From the NCBI GenBank assembly GCA_949152475.1, contig OX424557.1, forward strand, positions 62,001-126,000: a DNA stretch of 64,000 nt. The letters run 5' to 3'. A program made the translations under genes and the position numbers. A model generated the notes under the pieces. That model did no database searches and was not told the origin of the DNA. It was given only the letters and a program-made list of their open reading frames with translations. This document shows positions 11,935-21,982 of this stretch, in pieces. Each line of letters begins with the position of its first letter. The first letter of the stretch is position 1. Source of the DNA: Terebella lapidaria. Its lineage: Eukaryota > Annelida > Polychaeta > Terebellida > Terebellidae.

Positions 11935-14900
11935 AACTGCATTTCAAGATGACTGAATTGGAGCTAGACCGAACATTTCACCATAAGTTATATTTCAACT
12001 CATAATATGTGCCAAACGTGGTTTCAAGTTGAAATTCAAAGTAAAAGTTGACCAAAACTGCATTTTAAGATGACGAAATTGGAGCCAGATTGAACTTTTC
12101 ACCATAAATTATATTATAATTCATAATATGTGCCAAAATTGGTTTCAAGTTGAAATTTAAAGTAAAAGTTGACAAAAACTGCATTTCAAGATGACGAAAT
12201 TGGAGCCAGATTGAACTTTTCACCATAAGTTATATTTTCACTCATGATATGTACCAAACATGGTTTCAAGTTGAAATTCAAAGTAAAAGTTGACAAAAAC
12301 TGCATTTCAAGATGACGAAATTGGAGCCAGATTGAACTTTTCACCATAAGTTATATTTTCACTCATGATATGTACCAAACGTGGTTTCAAGTTGAAATTC
12401 AAAGTAAAAGTTGACAAAAACTGCATTTCAAGATGACGAAATTGGAGCCAGATTGAACTTTTCACCATAAGTTATATTTTCACTCATGATATGTACCAAA
12501 CGTGGTTTCAAGTTGAAATTTAAAGTAAAGTTGACCAAAACTGCATTTAAAGATGATGAAATTGGAGCCAGATTGAACTTTTCACCATAAGTTATATTTT
12601 CACTCATGATATGTACCAAACGTGGTTTCAAGTTGAAATTCAAAGTAAAAGTTGACAAAAACTGCATTTCAAGATGACGAAATTGGAGCCAGATTGAACT
12701 TTTCACCATAAGTTATATTTTCACTCATGATATGTACCAAACGTGGTTTCAAGTTGAAATTCAAAGTAAAAGTTGACAAAAACTGCATTTCAAGATGACG
12801 AAATTGGAGCCAGATTGAACTTTTCACCATAAGTTATATTTTCACTCATGATATGTACCAAACGTGGTTTCAAGTTGAAATTCAAAGTAAAAGTTGACAA
12901 AAACTGCATTTCAAGATGACGAAATTGGAGCCAGATTGAACTTTTCACCATAAGTTATATTTTCACTCATGATATGTACCAAACGTGGTTTCAAGTTGAA
13001 ATTCAAAGTAAAAGTTGACAAAAACTGCATTTCAAGATGACGAAATTGGAGCCAGATTGAACTTTTCACCATAAGTTATATTTTCACTCATGATATGTAC
13101 CAAACGTGGTTTCAAGTTGAAATTCAAAGTAAAAGTTGACAAAAACTGCATTTCAAGATGACGAAATTGGAGCCAGATTGAACTTTTCACCATAAGTTAT
13201 ATTTTCACTCATGATATGTACCAAACGTGGTTTCAAGTTGAAATTCAAAGTAAAAGTTGACAAAAACTGCATTTCAAGATGACGAAATTGGAGCCAGATT
13301 GAACTTTTCACCATAAGTTATATTTTCACTCATGATATGTACCAAACGTGGTTTCAAGTTGAAATTCAAAGTAAAAGTTGACAAAAACTGCATTTCAAGA
13401 TGACGAAATTGGAGCCAGATTGAACTTTTCACCATAAGTTATATTTTCACTCATGATATGTACCAAACGTGGTTTCAAGTTGAAATTCAAAGTAAAAGTT
13501 GACCAAAACTGCATTTAAAGATGACGAAATTGCAGCCAGATTGAACTCTCCACCATAAATTATATTATAATTCATAATATGTGCCAAAATTGGTTCAAGT
13601 TGAAATTCAAAGGAAAAGTTGACCAAAACTGCATTTCAAGATGACGAGATTGGAGCCAGATCGAACTTTTCACCATAAGTTATATTTTCACTCATGATAT
13701 GTACCAAACGTGGTTTCAAGTTGAAATTCAAAGTAAAAGTAGACCAAAACTGCATTCCAAGATGACGAAATTGGAGCCATAAGTTATATTTCAACTCATA
13801 AATATGCCAAACTTGGTTCCAAGTTGAAATTCAAAGTAAAAGTCGACAGAAACTGCATTTCAAGATGACGAAATTGGAGCCAGATTGAACTTTTCACCAT
13901 AAATTATATTATAATTCATAATATGTGCCAAAATTGGTTTCAAGTTGAAATTCAAAGTAAAAGTTGACCAAAACTGCATTTCAAGATGACAAAATTGGAG
14001 CCAGATCGAACTTTTCACCATAAGTTATATTTTCACTCATGATATGTACCAAACGTGGTTTCAAGTTGAAATTCAAAGTAAAAGTTGACAAAAACTGCAT
14101 TTCAAGATGACGAAATTGGAGCCAGATTGAACTTTTCACCATAAATTATATTATAATTCATAATATGTGCCAAAATTGGTTCAAGTTGAAATTCAAAGGA
14201 AAAGTTGACCAAAACTGCATTTCAAGATGACGAAATTGGAGCCAGATCGAACTTTTCACCATAAGTTATATTTTAACTCATGATATGTACCAAATGTGGT
14301 TTCAAGTTGAAATTCAAAGTAAAAGTAGACCAAAACTGCATTCCAAGATGACGAAATTGGAGCCATAAGTTATATTTCAACTCATAATATATGCCAAAGT
14401 TGGTTCCAAGTTGAAATTCAAAGTAAAAGTCGACAGAAACTGCATTTCAAGATGACGAAATTGGAGCCAGATTGAACTTTTCACCATAAATTATGTTATA
14501 ATTCATAATATGTGCCAAAATTGGTTTCAAGTTGAAATTCAAAGGAAAAGTTGACCAAAACTGCATTTCAAGATGACAAAATTGGAGCCAGATCGAACTT
14601 TTCACCATAAGTTATATTTTCACTCATGATATGTACCAAACGTGGTTTCAAGTTGAAATTCAAAGTAAAAGTTGACCAAAACTGCATTTAAAGATGATGA
14701 AATTGGAGCCAGATTGAACTTTTCACCATAAGTTATATTTTCACTCATGATATGTACCAAACGTGGTTTCAAGTTGAAATTCAAAGTAAAAGTTGACAAA
14801 AACTGCATTTCAAGATGACGAAATTGGAGCCAGATCGAACTTTTCACCATAAGTTATATTTTCACTCATGATATGTACCAAACGTGGTTTCAAGTTGAAA

Positions 14901-15960
14901 TTCAAAGTAAAAGTAGACCAAAACTGCATTCCAAGATGACGAAATTGGAGCCATAAGTTATATTTCAACTCATAAATATGCCAAAGTTGGTTCCAAGTTG
15001 AAATTCAAAGTAAAAGTCGACAGAAACTGCATTTCAAGATGACGAAATTGGAGCCAGATTGAACTTTTCACCATAAATTATATTATAATTCATAATATGT
15101 GCCAAAATTGGTTTCAAGTTGAAATTCAAAGGAAAAGTTGACCAAAACTGCATTTCAAGATGACAAAATTGGAGCCAGATCGAACTTTTCACCATAAGTT
15201 ATATTTTCACTCATGATATGTACCAAACGTGGTTTCAAGTTGAAATTCAAAGTAAAAGTTGACAAAAACTGCATTTCAAGATGACGAAATTGGAGCCAGA
15301 TTGAACTTTTCACCATAAGTTATATTATAATTCATAATATGTGCCAAAATTGGTTCAAGTTGAAATTCAAAGGAAAAGTTGACCAAAACTGCATTTCAAG
15401 ATGACGAAATTGGAGCCAGATCGAACTTTTCACCATAAGTTATATTTTCACTCATGATATGTACCAAACGTGGTTTCAAGTTGAAATTCAAAGTAAAAGT
15501 AGACCAAAACTGCATTCCAAGATGACGAAATTGGAGCCATAAGTTATATTTCAACTCATAATATATGCCAAAGTTGGTTCCAAGTTGAAATTCAAAGTAA
15601 AAGTCGACAGAAACTGCATTTCAAGATGACGAAATTGGAGCCAGATTGAACTTTTCACCATAAATTATGTTATAATTCATAATATGTGCCAAAATTGGTT
15701 TCAAGTTGAAATTCAAAGGAAAAGTTGACCAAAACTGCATTTCAAGATGACAAAATTGGAGCCAGATCGAACTTTTCACCATAAGTTATATTTTCACTCA
15801 TGATATGTACCAAACGTGGTTTCAAGTTGAAATTCAAAGTAAAAGTTGACCAAAACTGCATTTCAAAATGACGAAATTGGAGCCAGATCGAACTTTTCAC
15901 CATAAATTATATTATAATTCATAATATGTGCCAAACTTGGTTTCAAGTTGAAATTCGAAA
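11935..15960. repeat. 121-bp satellite array with higher-order structure
   Basis: The unit contains gcatttcaagatgacgaaat and tggtttcaagttgaaattc; gcattt recurs at 12181, 12302 and 12423. About 33 copies are present. From 12181 to 13500 monomers are nearly identical. From 13500 onward monomer types alternate, and the marker agaccaaaactgcattcc falls at 13741, 14327, 14915 and 15501, giving a 586-588-bp higher-order period of five monomers. Short minus-strand open frames are by-products. Confidence 0.95.
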
Positions 15961-16602
15961 TAAAAATAGACTTAACTATACTCTGATTTTTCTGACTCAT
16001 TTACACCGTTTTTTGCCGATATTTTTGCGATATTTAATGGTATCGTATTGTAACTTGGCATACTTCACCTGGATATCAAACGGCATTTTTCTGCAAACTT
16101 TCAGACTTCTGCTCATAGAATTGTGAGAGTTAGCAATCTACTGCAATGATAAATTTTCCCTGAAATCCTGTCGTTTGCATGTCAACAAATATTGTTTTCC
16201 TTTGGCACGTGATGGGCGATTCTGTTCCGATAATTTGCATAGGGGCGAGGGTTAGGATTTGGGACCGCCCACGCAGGTAAACTGATTCGAAATTACTCGC
16301 ACGTGCAGGCACCTTGACGACAACTGACAACCCGATCCCCCTATTATGACTAATTTGAACTTGTCCATTTGGATTCCGTCATCAGTTGTCGAGAACCAAG
16401 CAATATGTCGGCGCCCATGTTTCGAGCAAATCCTCGCTTAAATAAAACTTTTGTGTTTTGAAAGAAACAGATAGCGTTCCGGAAGGCAGGTTTGTGTAAA
16501 CTAGACGCTTCCGGTCGCCTACGACCGCTTGGGTGTATCCCCCATAGCCCTATCATCTCTGTTGCCCCAAATATATCGCTGATGTACATTGTGAGTGTGA
16601 AA

Positions 16603-17000
16603 CCTTTCAAGCTTATTGAAGGTCGAATTCAAGATCACCACTAAAATCACTGCATTCGAATTTCCATTTCGACATGTCCGAAAAAAATAACGAAATTACA
16701 GCCAGATAAAAGTTTTCACCTAAAGCTATATTTCAATTCAGAATATTTGACAAACTTGGTTCCAAGTTGCGAGATGACTAAATTGGAGCCAGATCGAACT
16801 TTTCACTATAAGTTATATTTCAACTCATACTATGTGCCAAACTTGGTTCCAAGTTGAAATTCAAAGTAAAAGTTGACCAAAACTACATTTCAAGATGACG
16901 AAATTGGAGCCAGATCAACTTTTAACCATAGTTTAAATTTTAATTCATAATATGTGCCAAACTTGGTTTCAAGTTGAAATTCGAAGTAAAAATTGACTTT
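16603..17000. repeat. Family H scrap followed by degenerate 121-bp satellite monomers
   Basis: cctttcaagcttattgaaggtcgaattcaag at 16610-16640 resembles the family H type A core. From about 16740, motifs such as gacgaaattggagccagatc and acttggtttcaag are diverged 121-bp monomers separated from the main array by 0.8 kb. They are probably older relics of the same satellite. Confidence 0.7.
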
Positions 17001-17460
17001 ACTGGTACAAATAATGTTAACTTATCCGGTTACACCCATGAAATCTCTACTGGACAAAAATTTTAAATTGTTGAGCTCAATAATAAATGTTTCTGGTCTT
17101 AACTATTTTTCTTGAGGTCAATAATAGACTTAACTAGTAAAAATGATGTTAACTTATTCGGCTACAGCCATGAAAGCTCTACTGCACAGAAGCTTTACCT
17201 TGTTGAGCCCAATAATAAATGTTTCTTGTCTTAACTATTTTTATTGTGGTCAATAATAGACTTAACTAGTAAAAATAATGTTAACTTATTCGGTTATACC
17301 TGTGAAATCTCTACTGGACAAAACCTTTACCTTGTTGAGCTCAATAATAAATTTTTCTCGTCTTAACTATTTTTATTGTGATCAATAATAGACTTAACTA
17401 GTAAAACCAATGTTAACTTATTCGGTAATATTGTTCTTTTTTCACCAAAAACATCAGTTC
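17000..17460. repeat. Tandem repeat of about 130-134 bp
   Basis: Three to four units start near 17000, 17135, 17267 and 17397 with taaaaataatgttaacttattcgg, followed by gaaatctctactg and ctttaccttgttgagc. Further units lie at 18060-18176 and 29993-30145, on either side of the ISL2EU element. The transposon therefore inserted into this repeat. Confidence 0.85.
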
Positions 17461-17960
17461 TGTATTCTGAACAAGAATCCAGTGCAATTTGCTTTCATAG
17501 TACAGGTTATTGGAGTGATCACACATGTCAAAGTAGGTATTTTAATTGTCGTAATAAGTTAACCTCTTAACTAATCAATATTTATTCGATCATTCTGAAA
17601 AACAATAGGTTTCGTGTGACGGTCTTTCTCATTGAGCCTGTGCGATTTCATCATCATTCATTGAAAACTCCCACCCGTAGAGCGTTCACAACCCATGTGT
17701 GTTAAACAGGCTAATTTGAGCACAAAATGTTACGCCAATCGGCTATTTTGGTTGCTATGGCAAGCAAAATCGATAGGTGTCCAGATCTCACCATAAGACA
17801 TGTCCATATGAAATATTATCAAAATCGGTTCATATTTTCAAGCTGCAGCGCGTTCACAAGAAAGTGTCTGCGGACGCGGCGGCGGCGGCGGCGGCGGCGG
17901 CGCGACGATCGTAAATCCATAGTATCCGCCGAACTTTGTTTGGGGGATACAATTAATTGC
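17430..17960. repeat. Unit duplicated at 30140-30495
   Basis: From ttattcggtaatattgttct through ggtttcgtgtgacggtctttc to ccatagtatccgccgaactt, this stretch matches 30140-30495 closely, apart from an extra block at 17700-17845 and an expanded (CGG)n. The pair flanks the 11.8-kb transposon. It represents two copies of one dispersed or tandem repeat rather than a target-site effect. Confidence 0.8.
17875..17904. repeat. (CGG)n microsatellite
   Basis: About nine uninterrupted cgg triplets, embedded in tctgcggacg...gcgcgacg. The duplicated copy at 30420-30450 has only a short ggcggcgg run, so the triplet expanded in this copy. Confidence 0.95.
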
Positions 17961-18176
17961 CGTTTGTATGACAGATATGCAATATTCAGTTGAATAGTTC
18001 GCTCGAAGTAACTTGACTGAACTGAAGGCAAAAAACGGTGTAAACGAGTTAAAAAAATCAGAGTATAGTAACAATACACCCATGAAATCTCTACTGAACA
18101 AAACCTTTACCTTGTTAAGCCCAATAATAATAATTTCTTGCCTTAACTATTTTTATTGTGGTCAATAATAGACTTA

Positions 18177-18208
18177 CCGTATTCGCGCGCATACAGTCGC
18201 ATGTGCGT
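18177..18208 (+). repeat. Left terminal inverted repeat of the ISL2EU element
   Basis: Begins ccgtattcgcg and continues gcatacagtcgcatgtgcgt. It differs from the reverse complement of the right end at four positions, all in the outer ten bases. A MITE inserted 6 bp inside it. Confidence 0.9.
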
Positions 18209-18213
18209 ATAGT

Positions 18214-18430
18214 CCAGGGCACAAAATTGCCCCTTGTGGGTAGCCATAGGCTCCCAAATTTTCAGATTTGCTCCCAGGAAATAGAGCATGCGAGCCAATT
18301 GGCTAATGAAAATCTGTAAACTTACATTAAAATGTGCTTCTAGGAGCCAATTGGCTCCTGAAAATTGTTGAATAGGAGCCAAATAGGAACCCTTTGGCTC
18401 CTGGAAAAAAATTTTAATTTTGTGCCCTGG
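18214..18430. mobile_element. 217-bp MITE nested in the ISL2EU element
   Basis: The termini ccagggcacaaaatt and aattttgtgccctgg are perfect inverted repeats. TATAGT flanks both sides (18208-18213 and 18431-18436) as a 6-bp target duplication. The interior is rich in ggagccaattggctcct-type palindromes. There is no coding capacity. The superfamily is uncertain: the CAGGG-like ends recall hAT elements, but those usually make 8-bp duplications. Confidence 0.88.
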
Positions 18431-18777
18431 TATAGTCGAAGGTGTGCAAATATTTCGAATATATGCACATGACAGTAAAAATTTTTAATCGTAAGATCAT
18501 CTGTTCCATGTCATCTGGTCATGTGCTTGACTGATATCATGCAATCGTGACTTTGTCAGTTCGTGCCAATCGCGGCTGTGTCTGTGGTCAATAGATTGCA
18601 AACTGTCAAATAAGTTGTGATGTTGATTGCTTAATTACGGTCAGTGTAATTGACACTTGTGATTTCGTTTGACATCTTATGATCGGGATGTGTCATTTCT
18701 GTTCATGAGTGTGGAATAAACATCTTGAAAAGCCCTTGTTTCGTTCGTGTTTGTGATGTTTGCCGCCCAGCAGGAAG

Positions 18778-18854
18778 TTGCCATAGAGAGCAGAAGTGTG
18801 ACGTCATTTAAGCCCTGCCCACTTTCCCGCTGGTTCTAAACAAACGCGTACGTG
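18778..18854 (+). promoter_or_regulatory. Promoter-like block upstream of the transposase, inverted copy of 29563-29639
   Basis: Contains a palindromic CRE, TGACGTCA (18799-18806), the GC-box-like gccctgcccac and ctggttctaaacaaacgcg, ending about 35 bp before the transposase ATG. The same block lies inverted at the other end of the element ahead of the YqaJ gene. Conservation of the block and its spacing suggest a promoter, or a subterminal transposase-binding site, or both. Confidence 0.7.
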
Positions 18855-18887
18855 GTTCACAGAGCTGTCAAGACGAACCATATCAAC

Positions 18888-20882
18888 ATGGTGCAGTGTT
18901 TCGTTCCAGATTGTAATCATCAGTCAGAGCGGGAATCCTGTAAATTTTATAGGTTTCCCAAAGAGAAGAAAGATCTGAAGCGATGGGTAACCATGGTAAC
19001 ACTCATCAGGTAAAAATACAAAAAACAGGAAGATTCAGCCCTATCGATTTTTCTGGCAGTCGTCCATATCCAGCTGGTACACACGTGGTCACTACGGACT
19101 ATTAGAAATGCGGATCCATAGGCGGATTCACCAAATTAAGTGCAATGCATCTCAGCACACACATCATAAATAAATAAATGAACAAGAATAACTTTTAAGC
19201 ATCCATTAATATTGTGAAATATCTGAAAAGTAAGCCTATGTATATCTAAGTTATGGGTTTCAAGTTTAAAATGTAACTGACTGGAACTGATTGTTCAGCT
19301 CCGAAATGGAGAATGTAAGGAATTGTAATGCCAAGTTCATTATTATTCATAATATGTGAATAATTGTTAGCCGAATATGGATCTACATGTATTGTGTGTG
19401 TGTGTGGGGGGGGGGGGGGCACTAACACACAGGCGTTGATTTGATACTGGGTCGTGGGGTCGCTGGTACGAATCCAGCTCATTCCCATAGATTCCTATTA
19501 TATGTAAATATTGGATATCTGCTTCCTTCCCAAAACTATCATTTCATGTGTCTACATTTTAGTTACTAATAATAACAAGTACATGTATACATTTTCTTTG
19601 CAGGAGAGCTGACAAGGAACCAAATGAACATTCCAGGGTTTGCAGCTGTCATTTTCGAAACGGGTGCAAGGACGGAGGGCATGTCATATTCAAACGCAAT
19701 TCAGACAAACTGTTTGCCGAGGACCCTAAAACTAACAAGAAACAAAGGAAAAATAAGATGCCTAGCCAGCCACCAGAAGGGTCAAAGACGACGGATGATT
19801 ATCTCGACCAGGAAGGTGCCAGTGGGAGTTGTGATGGAACCCGTCAGAACTTGGAACTTATGAGGACATGTGACCTACCGAAAATCGAGAACCTGATTCT
19901 CCAGAGTGAATTGGACTCTACAAAAAAGCAACTGGAACAGTGTCAAAGCCATGCACAATATTGTAGACAGCGCTATTCAGTTGATTGTTTGGAGTCAAAT
20001 GTAATTTGAATGGAAACAGGGTTACCCACGAAAGAAATATTCTATATTGTTGTAAATTATGTGAAACGGTTTGAAAAATCAATTGTGTATTATGCGAGGT
20101 GGAATGTTGACTCCCTGTCAATTCAGGACCAGGTATTTCTAACTCTAATGAAAGTTAAACAAAATTACTCTAATTTGCATATTGCACAGTTGTTTCACTG
20201 TAGTATGTACTGCTACTGTCAGGAATATTGTACATACTTTTATCAATGTCCTATGCCAGTTGTTGTACGTGGATCCCATGAAAAGTATTCCTTCTCTAGA
20301 GAAAAACAAGCTGTCAATGCCTGAATCATTTATGATGTTTGGAAATTGTAGGATTGTTATTGACTGTACGGACGTCGAAATTGCAGCTCCCAAGTTGAAG
20401 AGTAAACAAAAACTAACTTATTCTTCATACCGGGGAATGCACTCCTTCAAAATCCTTATTGGTGTGGCTCCCAATGCAACAATTACTTTCGTTAGCAAGC
20501 TGTTCCCTGGCTCGGTCTCAGACAAGGCTGTTGTTGAACAATCTGGCATACTGGAACACTTGAAAGCAGGGGATTTAGTCTTGGCAGACAAAGGTTTTCT
20601 GATAAACGACATTGTACTGGAGGGTGTGTCTGTGAATATACCACCATTCTTGAACAAAGGCAGATTTACGGAGAGTGAAATAAAACTAACAAAGAACATT
20701 GCCCGGGGCCGAATCCATGTCGAACGAGCAAACGCAAGAATTAAAGACTTCCGAATATTAGGATTCATATACCTTCATATCTAAGATGTCACGCAGAGAA
20801 GATTGTGAAATTGTGTTGTGGACTTGTAAACCTGCAATATTCGCTTATCAAGGAAATAAGGAACACCATTTACCTTGAATAA
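18888..20882 (+). pseudogene. ISL2EU transposase: THAP domain, helix-turn-helix, DDE nuclease (broken)
   Basis: Exon 1 (18888-19009) starts MVQCFVPDCN and ends at a gtaaaa donor; exon 2 begins at 19604 after a tttctttgcag acceptor. Joined, they give a C2CH THAP zinc domain with C4, C9, the F23-P24 pair, W33, C54 and H57. A Gln/Glu-rich linker, possibly coiled coil, follows, then a helix-turn-helix block (GLPTKEIFYIV ... SLSIQDQVFLTLMK) and a DDE_4-type nuclease core with IDCTDVE, LADKGF and HVERANARIK supplying the acidic triad. The THAP domain should bind element ends and the DDE core cut and join DNA. Breaks: an in-frame TGA at 20007, a frame change near 20188, and a 2-bp TA expansion near 20770, after which the family-like C-terminus (PSYLRCHAEKIV) continues to a stop at 20880. 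AATAAA overlaps that stop. Confidence 0.88.
19010..19603 (+). other. Intron of the transposase gene
   Basis: Bounded by gtaaaa and ctttgcag, and splits the THAP domain within an arginine codon. It holds a (GT)n/(G)n run at 19397-19420 and no other recognisable feature. A tRNA-B-box-like string near 19465 lacks an A box at proper spacing. Confidence 0.8.
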
Positions 20883-21108
20883 AAGTATGTAGCCTACATG
20901 TTTTTCGTGTCTTGATATACTGAGTAGTCATTCACGATTCAATAGCATATAAAACTACAGAACCATTCACAAATTTAACTGGAAGGACAAGTATTGAATA
21001 AAATTTATTATCGATAAAAAAACACTAACGCAGTTGAAACCATACTCTCATATTTCTACTGAACATGAATTTTAATATAACGCATATCTCATGTAATTAT
21101 TGCATTCC
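20883..21108. other. Short convergent intergenic region of the ISL2EU element
   Basis: Between the two stop codons lie 226 bp of AT-rich sequence, with AATAAA-type signals for the plus gene (20878) and the minus gene (near 21004). It is consistent with tail-to-tail transcription units. Confidence 0.6.
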
Positions 21109-21838
21109 TCACAAACCTCTGTTTTCATTAGTTTGGCAATTAAATATAACTATCAGTTTCGGAACGATATGATTGATGTAGAACTCTTTCAGAATCGCCA
21201 GGTTTTCAGCCCATTCAGGATCTTTGGGAATTTCGACTACCATCACTTGCTTTGTGGTCCACACGACGAAGTAACACAGACTTCTCCCAGTAAGATGCAA
21301 CTGGCCCTGTACCTGGTGCCAATAGTTGTGTCCTTTTTTGAGCTCGTAGATATCATGTTCAGGTTTTCTGAGACAGAAATCTTTAGAAACGATGGCCTCT
21401 TCTACTGTTGAATTGCGTTGAGTATATATGGGCATTTGACCTCCACTAGAGCATCATCTGCAACCAAGCCATCGGGAGACGCCCCGAGCACACCTGAGAG
21501 ATCAAGCCAAAGACCGGACTCCTCTACTGCCTTGCCTGTAGCTTCAGTGAATCCTTTGATGCCTTCACTTTCGTTAGTTATCCCCCAGTTGATAGCTTTC
21601 ACCCGAGACAGATCGCTGTGCTGCACTATTCTCTGGACCAGACTCTTGGTGACTGTCTTCGCGTTGAGCACACTCCCAAAGTTACTGGCTGTCAGGCGTC
21701 CCTTCCGCAGTAGCGACCAGGATGGGTTTAATCTCTGTCCCACTGTTGACTTGTGCACCCGTTTCTGCTCATCAGGTGTTATTGCCAACTTTTGTAGAAG
21801 ATATTCTTTTTTCATGTCATGTCTTACAAAGTCCTCGG

Positions 21839-21982
21839 TATAATAAGAACGAACACGCAAGCTCACGTCATTGTTATTGTAATAATACCGAACGTCAGCC
21901 CTGACCTACATTATAGATATGGTAAGAGCGGCAACATATAAACTACGGAAACATATAGACATGCAATATGCTATATATGACA
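21839..21982 (-). repeat. 3' LTR of the nested Ty3/Gypsy element
   Basis: 144 bp, TGTCATATATAG...CTTATTATA on the minus strand, identical to the other LTR. Its unusual end is TA rather than CA. The purine tract is adjacent on the inner side. Confidence 0.92.

Larger units (their letters stand above)
15974..18069. mobile_element. Segment bounded by about 43-bp inverted repeats
   Basis: actatactctgattttt...tttacaccgttttttgcc at 15974-16017 is found inverted at 18027-18069 with about 41 of 44 bases matching. The 2.1 kb between holds unclassified sequence (16020-16620), degenerate 121-bp units, a 130-bp tandem repeat and a CGG microsatellite. It could be a non-autonomous DNA transposon carrying tandem repeats, or two inverted copies of a shorter repeat. 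No transposase is seen. Confidence 0.45.

Noticed and set aside
12428-14850. Minus-strand proteins from the 121-bp satellite
   Set aside because: 121 is not a multiple of three; frames are short and change with every monomer.
17819-18101. Arginine- or proline-rich proteins around 17.9 kb
   Set aside because: They are translations of the (CGG)n microsatellite and its flanks.
19430-19490. tRNA or second SINE in the transposase intron
   Set aside because: A single B-box-like string (ggtacgaatcc) without an A box, tail or duplication.
20418-20768. Minus-strand 116-codon frame opposite the DDE domain
   Set aside because: It is the antisense shadow of the transposase, whose DDE motifs are clear on the plus strand.
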